Shown in pieces: positions 1 through 7,622 of a stretch of DNA of 39,866 bases (position 1 is the first letter of the stretch; each line of letters starts with the position of its first letter). The DNA is from J038 sp036734085. GTDB lineage: Bacteria > Chloroflexota > Anaerolineae > Aggregatilineales > Phototrophicaceae. Where the stretch lies: NCBI GenBank assembly GCA_036734085.1, contig DAIMZF010000020.1:1-39866 (forward strand), given 5' to 3'. The notes below the pieces were generated by a model. That model had not been told where the DNA came from. It ran no database searches and was given only the letters and a program-made list of their open reading frames with translations. The position numbers and the translations under genes are program-made.

Positions 1-1127
1 AACGCCGCCGCGCCATACGTGTAATCATGGCCGTTAAGGTTGCTAAACGGTTGCGCGAAGATGGGCGCGAGAAATTGCCCTAAAAAGAGCGCGGTCGTAA
101 AGCCGCCGTAAGCGCGTCCGCGTATGGCATCCGGCACGCTTTCCGCCAACCACAGGTTAAGGTTGGGCACGATGAAGCCCAGTGATAGCCCCGCAAGCGA
201 CAACGCGACGGCCAACATCGCCCAACCCTGCGCCAGTTGGATGAGCAGAAAACCGACGCTCATCACAGCGAACGCGGCCACCATGACCGGCACATGCCGG
301 AAGCGTATCGGGTTCAGCCGCCCGTAGATGATTGAGCCTAGCGCGTAGCAGGTGGATAACCCGGCAATGGCAAAGCCTGTCTGTGTGCTGGTCGCGTTGA
401 GTAAATCAACCAGATAAAACGGCAACTGCACTGGCACAAGATAAAAGCAAACCTGCGTGATGAGCAACGTAAAATAGATGAAGCCCATCAATAAGAACGG
501 TGTGCGCTGGTCTGGCGGTATTTCCGCACGGGGTTGGCGCGGCTTGGAGGATGGCACACGCTCCGGCTCGAACAACACCAGCACGATAAGCGGAAAGACC
601 ATAAACGCCAGCCCATACACCAAAAACGGCATCCGCCAGTTAACGTCTGCCAGCAGGCCGCCCATCGGCATGAAGATCGTCGCGCCTAAGCCGCTAAAAG
701 CCGCCTGTAAGCCCATAAAGCGGGCGCGTTCCGCCCCAATGAAGTAATCCGCAACCAGCGTGATGACGCACGTCATGACGCCAGCGACGGCAAGCCCCAG
801 CACGGCACGCCCGGCAAGGATAAACGGCAAGCTCTCCGCTAAATAACCGGAAGTCCCCGCGATGCCATACACCACCACAGAGCCGACCAACAACGGCTTG
901 CGCCCGTAGCGGTCTACAATGAACCCGGCAATAGGCGCGCCGATGACGATAAACAACGCCGGGAGCGTGACCACCAGCCGCACCAACAAATCCACATTGG
1001 GGTAATCCATGAAGGCGTCGCGCATCTGCGGCAGGGCAGGCGCGACGGTGGCACTGGACATGACCGTTAACATGCTGGTGATGAGCAACGCGGCTTTGGT
1101 GTATTGGGTTGCGCGGCGTGCGGGCAT
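1..1127 (-). CDS. MFS transporter, C-terminus cut by window edge
   Basis: This frame is open from an ATG at 1127 to the left window edge, giving 375 codons of a protein that is normally about 400 residues. It reads as alternating hydrophobic segments of a 12-helix major facilitator superfamily permease. The signature loop between helices 2 and 3 is present near residues 69-77 (GFIVDRYGRK), and a second conserved patch GRAVLGLAVAGV follows. It should sit in the inner membrane and export or import a small molecule; the substrate cannot be told from sequence. It is the last gene of a minus-strand series that starts with a TetR regulator, so drug or metabolite efflux is a reasonable inference. 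A 127-base gap with a palindrome separates it from the hydrolase gene upstream, so it may have its own promoter. Confidence 0.85.
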   Translation of the reverse strand, partial: MPARRATQYTKAALLITSMLTVMSSATVAPALPQMRDAFMDYPNVDLLVRLVVTLPALFIVIGAPIAGFIVDRYGRKPLLVGSVVVYGIAGTSGYLAESLPFILAGRAVLGLAVAGVMTCVITLVADYFIGAERARFMGLQAAFSGLGATIFMPMGGLLADVNWRMPFLVYGLAFMVFPLIVLVLFEPERVPSSKPRQPRAEIPPDQRTPFLLMGFIYFTLLITQVCFYLVPVQLPFYLVDLLNATSTQTGFAIAGLSTCYALGSIIYGRLNPIRFRHVPVMVAAFAVMSVGFLLIQLAQGWAMLAVALSLAGLSLGFIVPNLNLWLAESVPDAIRGRAYGGFTTALFLGQFLAPIFAQPFSNLNGHDYTYGAAA

Positions 1128-1173
1128 TGATTTTCCTTTATGGTGGATGGGTAGGTTAACCCGATGGGCTGTG

Positions 1174-1199
1174 ATGGACTATCCAGATGGATTGTCCAT
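1174..1199. promoter_or_regulatory. 26-bp near-perfect palindrome upstream of the MFS gene
   Basis: The arms ATGGACTATCC and GGATTGTCCAT pair at 10 of 11 positions around a 4-base centre (AGAT). It lies 47 bases upstream of the transporter start codon, in the gap after the hydrolase gene. There is no T-run on either side, so an operator is more likely than a terminator. Its sequence differs from the operators next to the two TetR genes. Confidence 0.45.
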
Positions 1200-1254
1200 G
1201 TGCGTTATCATAGAACAACTAAACCGCGAATCGCCCTGTTTACGCTAGTGCCAA

Positions 1255-2103
1255 TCAGCGAACCAAGAAGCCCTTCACCACGCTGAAGTATAAATCGCGC
1301 TGGCTGGTGGCGGGGGAATGTCCGGCATTATGGAACACATAATTTTCCGCATGGGGATACAGCGCCCGTACTTTTGCCCGCACCGCTTCATCAAATGTAG
1401 AGTCGTCATCTGCCTCTAAAATCAACATTTCGCCGTCCCATGTGGAACTGAGCGCGTCGTGTGTGGCGAAATCCAGCAGGGCGCTATACAGGCTCATAAT
1501 CCCGGCTTTATCCACGCGATAGCTATACAGTTCATCCAAGTATGCCTGATAAAAAGCGTGGTATTCCGGCGGGGGTTGCATCGTGGCGAACATCATCTGT
1601 TTTGCCATCGCCGCGACTTCTTCCGGCGGTAGAGGCGCGACCATCGTTAGTGCTTGCTCGTAACGTGCCGCGCTGTCTTCGTCTAATACGGCGGTGGTGG
1701 AAAGCACAACCTTTGCGACTTGTTCCGCATGGCGGCGGATGAATACCTGTGCCAGCATCCCGCCGAACGACCCCGCCAGTACATGAGCGCGTCCGGCGTC
1801 TTCGTGCATTAAAATCGTGGAAATACCGTCCGCGAGTTCATCCATTGTGTTTAGCGCCGGGTAACTGGGCGTAATCACGCGGAATGTATCGCTCAACATG
1901 CCGATATTGGCATGGGCGGCGTCTGCTTCCCGCAGGCCACCCACCAGCAATAACAGGGTTTGCTCACCCGCACCACTGACCACATAGCGCCAGTCCGTGC
2001 CGTTGATGTTCAGCGTGCGTTCCGGGTGCATCGTGCGGAATTCGCGCAGGGCTTCGCGTTGTTCGGCGGGCACATTGGCGTAAATCTCGTCAAATGGGCG
2101 CAT
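1255..2103 (-). CDS. Alpha/beta hydrolase
   Basis: A 282-residue soluble protein of the alpha/beta hydrolase fold. The nucleophile elbow AGSFGG places the catalytic serine at about residue 112. An acidic cluster (ADDDS) lies near residues 231-235, and the catalytic histidine is in the motif NAGHSP near residue 262. The usual oxyanion-region strand LLLLVGG is present near residue 50. The substrate is unknown. The gene starts 48 bases after the SDR gene on the same strand and is probably co-transcribed with it under the TetR regulator. Together these genes suggest metabolism of a lipophilic ester or ketone, which is an inference from context. Confidence 0.85.
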   Translation of the reverse strand: MRPFDEIYANVPAEQREALREFRTMHPERTLNINGTDWRYVVSGAGEQTLLLLVGGLREADAAHANIGMLSDTFRVITPSYPALNTMDELADGISTILMHEDAGRAHVLAGSFGGMLAQVFIRRHAEQVAKVVLSTTAVLDEDSAARYEQALTMVAPLPPEEVAAMAKQMMFATMQPPPEYHAFYQAYLDELYSYRVDKAGIMSLYSALLDFATHDALSSTWDGEMLILEADDDSTFDEAVRAKVRALYPHAENYVFHNAGHSPATSQRDLYFSVVKGFLVR

Positions 2104-2151
2104 GGGTAATTTTCCTTATCTTCTGTGTGGGCAACCCCACAGGACTAGAGC

Positions 2152-2940
2152 TTATTTCATGGTGCGATACGCGACTGCGGCGGCCATCCGGCGCGGCATC
2201 AGCCGGTTTAACCACACCGTTAGCGCGTTCATCATGCCGGGCACAATCTGGCTTTTGCCATTCAGCATCGCGTTAATCCCCTGCCGTGTCACCGTTGGGC
2301 TGTCCATCATCGCCATGCGTTGATACAGCGTCGGCTGTTGGCCGGCCACTTGCAGAAATTCTGTTTTTGTCACACCGGGCGAGACCACCGTCACGCGGAC
2401 GTTTGTCTTGCGTAATTCATAGTTTACCGCCTGGCTGAAGTTCAGCACATAGGCTTTTGCGGCGGCATAGCTGGCGTACAGGGGCGACGGCTGATACGCG
2501 CCGATAGACGCCACTTGCAGGATGTGGCCGCGATCCCGCTTGACCATATCGCGCAGGAACAATTTCGTCAAATGCGTTAAGGTGATGATGTCTAAATCCA
2601 GCATCGCCTTTTCACGTTCCCAATCAATCTCTAAAAATTCGCCATACAGCCCTAAGCCCGCGTTATTGATGAGGATGTCTACTTCCAGCCCGCGCGATTT
2701 CAGGTCATCATACAGCGTTTGCGGGGCGTTGTGTTGGGCAAGGTCAATGCTGATGACCTCTACATTGACGTTATACCGCGCCTTGATTTCATCGCGCACT
2801 TGTTCCAGACGTTCCATGCGCCGCGCCGCCAGGATGAGGTTCGCGCCGTTTTCCGCAAGTGCTTTGGCGAAGTCTACGCCTAGCCCGCTTGATGCACCCG
2901 TAACGAGTGCCCACTGTCCGGTGATATTTGTTTTTGCCAT
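2152..2940 (-). CDS. Short-chain dehydrogenase/reductase (SDR)
   Basis: A 262-residue classical SDR, a typical length. The cofactor motif TGASSGLG is at residues 14-21, NNAG at 92-95, the catalytic serine near 145, and the YxxxK pair at Tyr158 and Lys162. The RR pair just after the second strand (AARRMERLEQ) suggests a preference for NADPH. The C-terminus is basic and hydrophobic (WLNRLMPRRMAAAVAYR), as in membrane-associated members of the DltE/YqjQ-like group. The start ATG at 2940 has a strong AGGAG about 9 bases upstream, inside the end of the TetR gene. Only five bases separate it from that gene, so the regulator and reductase are almost certainly one transcript. The natural substrate is unknown. 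Confidence 0.92.
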   Translation of the reverse strand: MAKTNITGQWALVTGASSGLGVDFAKALAENGANLILAARRMERLEQVRDEIKARYNVNVEVISIDLAQHNAPQTLYDDLKSRGLEVDILINNAGLGLYGEFLEIDWEREKAMLDLDIITLTHLTKLFLRDMVKRDRGHILQVASIGAYQPSPLYASYAAAKAYVLNFSQAVNYELRKTNVRVTVVSPGVTKTEFLQVAGQQPTLYQRMAMMDSPTVTRQGINAMLNGKSQIVPGMMNALTVWLNRLMPRRMAAAVAYRTMK

Positions 2941-2945
2941 TGGGG

Positions 2946-3587
2946 TTAATCTCCTGATAAATGTGTGAGGATTGCGCGGAGTATCGCGCTAAAGGTTGCG
3001 CTAAAGCGCACATCGAATATGCCTAAATCCGGGTTTTGTGCGATAACCTGCGCCACGATGGGTGCGGGGTTGGCGATGTGTTCCACGCCGATAGCGACTG
3101 CATAAGCCTGCAACAAGGCTTCCGCGCCGGTTCCATCCGCCAATGTGGGCAGGGCGTCTTCCAGCAATTGGCCTGTGCGCGTGATGCGCTGGAGTAAAAA
3201 TTGTTTAAACGGCAGGGCGTCTTCTGCGGAGATGTTGCGTTCTAAAATCACATGCAGGATGGCGAACAGCCGCACAAAATGAGGCCGCGTCATCAGCGAT
3301 TCCGTGATGGCGTCCACGACTGAATCCAGCGTGTGGGGCGGGGCTAAGGCCGCGTCGATGCTGTCGAACCACGTCTGGAATTGCTCCGTCATCACAGCTA
3401 AAAACAGCGCCTCTTTGGTGTTGAAGTACAGGTACAGTGTGCCTTTGGCTAATCCACACGCCGCCGCCACATCCTGAATATTGATGGCCTCATAAGGCAT
3501 CTGTTGGAATAGGCTCCATGCTTGCGCCAGGATGACCTGCCGCCGTTGTTGTTTTTGATTATCGTTGATTGCGCGTTTTTTCATCAT
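2946..3587 (-). CDS. TetR/AcrR-family transcriptional regulator (left of the pair)
   Basis: An N-terminal helix-turn-helix is seen in INIQDVAAACGLAKGTLYLYFNTKEALF, the most conserved part of TetR proteins. A variable all-helical ligand domain of about 150 residues follows. I place the start at the MMKKR methionine at 3587. An extension to 3635 is possible, but it would run through the promoter and both operator palindromes. The gene leads the SDR, hydrolase and MFS series and is probably an autorepressor released by a ligand related to those enzymes' substrate. Two matching 19-bp palindromes lie between 3588 and 3637, exactly over its own promoter. Confidence 0.9.
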   Translation of the reverse strand: MMKKRAINDNQKQQRRQVILAQAWSLFQQMPYEAINIQDVAAACGLAKGTLYLYFNTKEALFLAVMTEQFQTWFDSIDAALAPPHTLDSVVDAITESLMTRPHFVRLFAILHVILERNISAEDALPFKQFLLQRITRTGQLLEDALPTLADGTGAEALLQAYAVAIGVEHIANPAPIVAQVIAQNPDLGIFDVRFSATFSAILRAILTHLSGD

Positions 3588-3637
3588 AAATGACCGTCGT
3601 TCATTTAAAAAATAGGTTAAATGACTTCGGGTCATTT
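3588..3637. promoter_or_regulatory. Two 19-bp operators and promoter for the left TetR operon
   Basis: Two sites share the same design, 7-bp arms with a 5-bp centre: AAATGAC-CGTCG-TTCATTT at 3588-3606 and AAATGAC-TTCGG-GTCATTT at 3619-3637. The second is a perfect inverted repeat and the first has one mismatch. Their centres are 31 bp apart, about three helical turns. On the minus strand a promoter reads TTGACA (3642-3637), 17 bases, TAACCT (3619-3614). The perfect site fills the spacer, and the other site sits at the expected transcript start. This is the layout of an autorepressed TetR gene. Confidence 0.7.
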
Positions 3638-3660
3638 GTCAAGCAGGTGATTTTACCCGC

Positions 3661-3690
3661 TTGACAACATACCATACGGTATAGTATGTT
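3661..3690 (+). promoter_or_regulatory. Promoter and 23-bp operator of the right TetR gene
   Basis: A perfect -35 box TTGACA (3661-3666) is followed after 18 bases by TATGTT (3685-3690). The spacer holds a 23-bp palindrome at 3667-3689 with arms ACATACCATAC and GTATAGTATGT, which match at 10 of 11 positions. The -35 box of the divergent promoter lies only 18 bases to the left. A dyad TGTCAAGC/GCTTGACA, with outer ends at 3637 and 3666, comprises both -35 boxes. Confidence 0.65.
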
Positions 3691-3722
3691 TAAGATATAA
3701 CTCAGGCTAAAGGTATGACTAT

Positions 3723-4268
3723 ATGCCCCGCGCAACCAAACAAACATGGCTGGATGAAGCCTTACAGATTTTATCCGAGCAGGGTGCATCGGAATTAACG
3801 ATTGAGCGGCTGACCCAACGCCTGAAGCTCACTAAAGGGTCTTTTTACCATCACTTTAAAAGCTACGACGGCTTCAAACACAATCTGCTTGACCATTACG
3901 AAGACATCAGCACATTGCACATCATCCGCCTGACGGATGAAGAAGCCATGCCGCAACGAAAAATCGTTCGCTTGCTCAAAATTGCAACAGAATATCCTCC
4001 CGGAACGGAAGTCGGCTTCCGCAATTGGGCGCTACAAGACCCGGATGTCAGGATTTGTCAGGAGCGTATTGACGCCCAACGACAAACCTATGTGTGCGAT
4101 TTGTTCCTTGCGATGGGCTATTCCTTAGCCAATGCACAACTGATGGCGCGTATATTTTATGCCATCTTAATTGGAGGCGAGCATATGCTCCCTACCCTGA
4201 CCCTGCCGGATTTTATGGCGATGTTTCATGAATTTTTGCGCCTATATGACATTCCCTTTGACGAATAG
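3723..4268 (+). CDS. TetR/AcrR-family transcriptional regulator (right of the pair)
   Basis: A 181-residue regulator. The helix-turn-helix lies near residues 24-50 (ELTIERLTQRLKLTKGSFYHHF), and the GSFYHHF recognition helix is typical of the family. The remaining 130 residues form the helical ligand and dimer domain. It is transcribed away from the other TetR gene but shares little sequence with it beyond the DNA-binding part. Its promoter contains a different palindrome, so the two regulators probably bind different sites. The DUF2867-like gene starts 21 bases downstream and is the likely target along with the regulator itself. Confidence 0.9.
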   Translation: MPRATKQTWLDEALQILSEQGASELTIERLTQRLKLTKGSFYHHFKSYDGFKHNLLDHYEDISTLHIIRLTDEEAMPQRKIVRLLKIATEYPPGTEVGFRNWALQDPDVRICQERIDAQRQTYVCDLFLAMGYSLANAQLMARIFYAILIGGEHMLPTLTLPDFMAMFHEFLRLYDIPFDE

Positions 4269-4289
4269 ACAACCACAGGAGAAATAACC

Positions 4290-4820
4290 GTGCAAACACA
4301 AACGCTTAATCTGGTCGTAGAAGGGTGTCGCTGGCGGTTCCCGCCGTTGGACTCCGTAATCTCTGATGCGGATCATGTGGACATCAAAACGGCGGAAAGC
4401 AGTCTAAGTCTGCGCGAATTTGTCGCAGGGATGATGAACTATCAACCGGGCTGGATGTCGTTTTTGTATCGGGTACGGTGGCTATTTGTGCGTTTGCTGG
4501 GCATGAAGCAGGAAGGCATCCCCCATGTACCGCACCTGATACCGGAAGACATCCCCATGACGCCGGGCAAGATGCTGGCGTTCTTTGAAGTCAAACTAGC
4601 GGAAGAAGACCGCTACATCTGCATGAGCGCGACCGAGAAACACCTCACGGCGGCGCTGGCTGTAGTATGTGAGCCGATAGATGCAGGCCATAATCGCTTT
4701 TATGTCCTGACGGTAGTTCACTATCATCATTGGACAGGGATTATCTATTTTAATGTAATCCGGCCATTTCATCATGTGGTTGTTAACCATATGATACAGG
4801 CTGGTTTAAAGGTTAACTGA
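4290..4820 (+). CDS. DUF2867-like protein, GTG start
   Basis: A 176-residue protein that I read as a DUF2867-type domain from its pattern: an acidic start (DHVDIKTAESS), a Trp/Leu/Arg-rich middle (WMSFLYRVRWLFVRLLGMK), then beta strands ending in VVHYHHWTGIIYFNVIRPFHHVVV. The fold may be a helix-grip or START-like pocket for a lipophilic ligand, but no function is established. The start is a GTG at 4290 with AGGAGA about 8 bases upstream. It follows the right TetR gene by 21 bases and is probably in one operon with it. No signal peptide is seen. Confidence 0.75.
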   Translation: MQTQTLNLVVEGCRWRFPPLDSVISDADHVDIKTAESSLSLREFVAGMMNYQPGWMSFLYRVRWLFVRLLGMKQEGIPHVPHLIPEDIPMTPGKMLAFFEVKLAEEDRYICMSATEKHLTAALAVVCEPIDAGHNRFYVLTVVHYHHWTGIIYFNVIRPFHHVVVNHMIQAGLKVN

Positions 4821-4844
4821 ACAACTGCTTGCGGGGATTGCCAA

Positions 4845-4875
4845 CCTGCATGATAATGGGGGCGTGATGCAGGAG
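4845..4875 (+). promoter_or_regulatory. Possible hairpin covering the kinase ribosome-binding site
   Basis: CCTGCAT (4845-4851) and ATGCAGG (4867-4873) are perfect inverted arms around a 15-base loop. The right arm covers the first bases of the AGGAG ribosome-binding site (4871-4875) of the kinase gene. If it folds, it would hide that site. There is no T-run, so it is not a terminator. Confidence 0.35.
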
Positions 4876-4886
4876 AGATGCCCATT

Positions 4887-6536
4887 ATGAGCGATACAGA
4901 AAACCCAAAACAGACTGACCGCGATAGCTTCACCCTACCCACCAACCAGCCCCCACCGCCGCCACCGGCACGGGATGACCTCATCGGCAAGATGATGGGG
5001 CAGTACCAGATTTTGGAAGAAATCGGGCGGGGCGGTATGGCGACGGTTTACCGGGCGGTGCAACAATCCATGAGCCGCGCTGTAGCCATCAAGGTGCTAC
5101 CCCGCCAGATGCTCCACGACCCGACATTTTATGATCGCTTCGAGCGTGAGGTAGAGGTTATCTCTCAGCTAGAGCATCCACACATTTTGCCCATTTATGA
5201 CTACGGCCAAAGCGAAGGCTTGCCTTTTATCGCTATGCGCTATCTGGGTGGCGGTAGTCTGGAACAGCGCATCCGGCGCGGCGTGCTGGGTCTGGATGAG
5301 ATTGACCGCCCTCTGCGCCAGGTTTCGCAAGCGTTAGATTACGCGCACACACGCGGCATTGTCCACCGCGACTTAAAACCGGGTAACATCATGCTGGATG
5401 AAGCCGGGAATGCTTACCTCAGCGACTTTGGCATTGCCCGTGTGCTAGGCAGTGACCTGACCGGAAGCATGATTATCGGCACGCCCGCGTATATGTCACC
5501 GGAGCAAGCCAACGGCCTGCCGATTGATGCCCGTTCCGATGTGTATTCGCTAGGGGTGGTGTTGTTTGAACTCATCACCGGGCGCGGCCCCTTCCAGGCG
5601 GAAACACCGATGGCGGTCTTATTGAAGCACATCACCGAACCTCTGCCTAGTATCCGCGACATCCGCCCTGATGTGCCGCTAGAGATTGAGCAGGTCATCC
5701 AAAAATCTACCGCGAAAGACCCCAATGAACGCTTTAGTTCCGCCGGAGAATTAGCGGATGCCTATACTAACGCCCTGCGCGGGCAGGGCATGGCGAACTA
5801 TCGCCCACCGACCAATACCCCCCGCCCCATGCAACCGTCCACACTTTCTGCCGCTACCGCGCCCATGTCACCCGGCACAGGGCCGATTACGGGCAGTTAT
5901 GCCACGAATGCGCGGCGTGTCTCCGGCGGATTGCTGATTGTTGGGGTGATTGTCGGCCTTCTGCTCATCGGCGCTTTCTTCGCGTTGGCGCTGAATGCAG
6001 GTGGCGGGGATGGTGCAAATGTGGCTACCGTGCCGACTCCCTTCCCGCGTGCCAGTACGCTCTTTGACGCACAGTACAGTATTTCCATGTTTAATGATTG
6101 GATTCCGCCGGAAGACCGCATCAACGAGTCGGATGAGGATATGTTGCGCCATGTGTGGCGTGCGCCGGATTCGTCTGCCGCCGTTGCTTTGACGATTTTA
6201 AGCTCTGCGCTGGGCGAAGGCCAGAGCATCATCGGTGCGATTGGCTCGTACATCCGCGATACCTACGGCGATGAGTTTACAGATTTTTTCGTCGATGGTG
6301 ATGTGGCGGATGATGGCACTGTGCGCCGCAGTTATCGCATCCCGGTATTGGAAGACGGACGAGACATTTCCATCCTGCGCGGCGTGGCTTCTCCCGGCCA
6401 GTTAGACACCTTCTTCGCAGAACGTGATGGTCAACTGATTGTGATTGAGATGTACACCGCCGATGCCACAGCAAATACACTGGTTGGCCGGATGCAGGCC
6501 ATCCTTGATTCTATCCGTTTGACTCTGAATACATAA
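4887..6536 (+). CDS. Membrane-anchored Ser/Thr protein kinase (PknB type)
   Basis: About 550 residues. After a proline-rich start the kinase domain has every core motif (numbering from the upstream ATG at 4878): the glycine loop GRGGMATVY near 50, the ATP-binding lysine in AVAIKVL near 73, HRDLKPGN near 162, DFG near 182, and TPAYMSPEQ near 200. A Pro/Thr-rich linker leads to one membrane helix near 348-371. About 170 residues outside the membrane follow. They lack PASTA repeats and look like an alpha/beta PsbP-like sensor domain, though this reading is weak. I prefer ATG 4887 over ATG 4878 because AGGAG at 4871-4875 is only two bases from the first. It probably phosphorylates cytoplasmic proteins in response to an external signal. 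A possible hairpin covers its ribosome-binding site. Confidence 0.92.
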   Translation: MSDTENPKQTDRDSFTLPTNQPPPPPPARDDLIGKMMGQYQILEEIGRGGMATVYRAVQQSMSRAVAIKVLPRQMLHDPTFYDRFEREVEVISQLEHPHILPIYDYGQSEGLPFIAMRYLGGGSLEQRIRRGVLGLDEIDRPLRQVSQALDYAHTRGIVHRDLKPGNIMLDEAGNAYLSDFGIARVLGSDLTGSMIIGTPAYMSPEQANGLPIDARSDVYSLGVVLFELITGRGPFQAETPMAVLLKHITEPLPSIRDIRPDVPLEIEQVIQKSTAKDPNERFSSAGELADAYTNALRGQGMANYRPPTNTPRPMQPSTLSAATAPMSPGTGPITGSYATNARRVSGGLLIVGVIVGLLLIGAFFALALNAGGGDGANVATVPTPFPRASTLFDAQYSISMFNDWIPPEDRINESDEDMLRHVWRAPDSSAAVALTILSSALGEGQSIIGAIGSYIRDTYGDEFTDFFVDGDVADDGTVRRSYRIPVLEDGRDISILRGVASPGQLDTFFAERDGQLIVIEMYTADATANTLVGRMQAILDSIRLTLNT

Positions 6537-6685
6537 GTCAGGGTTTGTCGAATGTGAAGGATGCAACCGACGAGAGAGCATCTGCTATTGGCATAGATAA
6601 TAGAAATTTCCGGCGGATACGATGACCAATATCTGCCGTAAATGCAGACTATTGCAAGTTAAGGAAAATTTCGTTTTTTCTTAAC

Positions 6686-6744
6686 TTGTCACGTAACTAT
6701 AGAATACTTATACTTTAATCAAATACACTTAACCAAGTGTATTT
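6686..6744 (+). promoter_or_regulatory. Strong promoter with hairpin at the transcript 5' end
   Basis: TTGTCA (6686-6691), 17 bases, TATACT (6709-6714) is a near-consensus promoter in an AT-rich stretch. The expected start is about 6721. A perfect 10-bp stem begins there: AAATACACTT (6721-6730), a 4-base loop, then AAGTGTATTT (6735-6744). The stem ends 35 bases before the start codon at 6780. It could be an operator at the start site or a 5' stem that stabilises the mRNA. The remaining bases 6537-6685 show nothing I can name. Confidence 0.6.
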
Positions 6745-6779
6745 TTGTTTGTGGACAGCATAAAGGAAACTATAAAAAC

Positions 6780-7556
6780 ATGCGTAAACTTTTCGTCGTG
6801 CCCGCTTTACTGCTTTCGCTGATGTTCTTCGCAACTCAGGCTACGCCTGCTTCCGCTAACGAAATTTGCGGCTACGGTGCGGTTGGTACAATTACCGCAG
6901 ACCAGGACTATGTTGGGGGTGTCGCTGTTGGCTTCTCTCTGCCAGCAGGTGCAATCTATTATGACCTTTTCTCAGGCCAATTTGTAACAGCATCGGGTGG
7001 TTTAATTGGTAGTGTTTTTATCAGTGTGCCTTCATTTAGCCTTGTTAATAGTGGCACAGTATTTAATGTGGCAACGTTTATCGGTTTGGTTCAGTCAGAT
7101 ACCGTGCCAACTGTGCAGGCGGTAGGTTACTTAAACACCACACCACCTTTCAACACACAGGTTATCCCAACGGCTACTTTAAGTATTGTCAGCACTTGTG
7201 TGGAACTATCCGATTATGATAACCGCAACACGAATTCACCGGATACCGCGATTTTTAATGTGGTTTCACCCGATGGCGCGACATTTAATATCTGGAATCC
7301 ATCCCGTGACCCCTATCGCCCTGCGCTGGTCATCACGCCGGAAATTGTGAACGCCGTGCCTCTTAACCCGGTAGCGAATACACAAATCGCCGCCTCTGCA
7401 GACGGCTATTATCGCTTCTTCCGCTTGACGACGGGCGAACTACAGTTGAATGTCGGGCCGGATTTTGAGGGGAAAGTGTTTGTTACGATCTTCTCGGAAA
7501 ATGGCGCGCAGGTCGTCCGCCGCTATACCATTGAAGCTGACGGCAGTGTTCGATAG
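6780..7556 (+). CDS. Secreted protein of unknown function
   Basis: A 258-residue protein with a clear Sec signal peptide: basic MRK, a hydrophobic core to about residue 20, and an ASA cleavage site at 24-26. The mature part is rich in Val, Thr, Asn and Ser, with the look of beta-sandwich secreted proteins. Two cysteines, one near the mature start (NEICGYG) and one in ISTCVEL, could form a disulfide. I recognise no enzyme motif, no sorting signal and no lipobox. It is a single-gene unit with its own strong promoter and a strong terminator, so it may be abundantly expressed. It could be a surface or matrix component. Confidence 0.75.
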   Translation: MRKLFVVPALLLSLMFFATQATPASANEICGYGAVGTITADQDYVGGVAVGFSLPAGAIYYDLFSGQFVTASGGLIGSVFISVPSFSLVNSGTVFNVATFIGLVQSDTVPTVQAVGYLNTTPPFNTQVIPTATLSIVSTCVELSDYDNRNTNSPDTAIFNVVSPDGATFNIWNPSRDPYRPALVITPEIVNAVPLNPVANTQIAASADGYYRFFRLTTGELQLNVGPDFEGKVFVTIFSENGAQVVRRYTIEADGSVR

Positions 7557-7580
7557 GACTTCATCATAAAGAGATGACTT

Positions 7581-7612
7581 ACGGGTGGAGGGACTGCTCC
7601 ACCCGTTTTGTT
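7581..7612 (+). terminator. Intrinsic terminator of the secreted-protein gene
   Basis: A perfect 10-bp GC-rich stem ACGGGTGGAG (7581-7590) and CTCCACCCGT (7597-7606) has a 6-base loop and is followed by TTTGTTT. It stands between two convergent genes and serves the plus strand. The minus-strand side has no T-run. Confidence 0.88.
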
Positions 7613-7622
7613 TGGTTCATAC

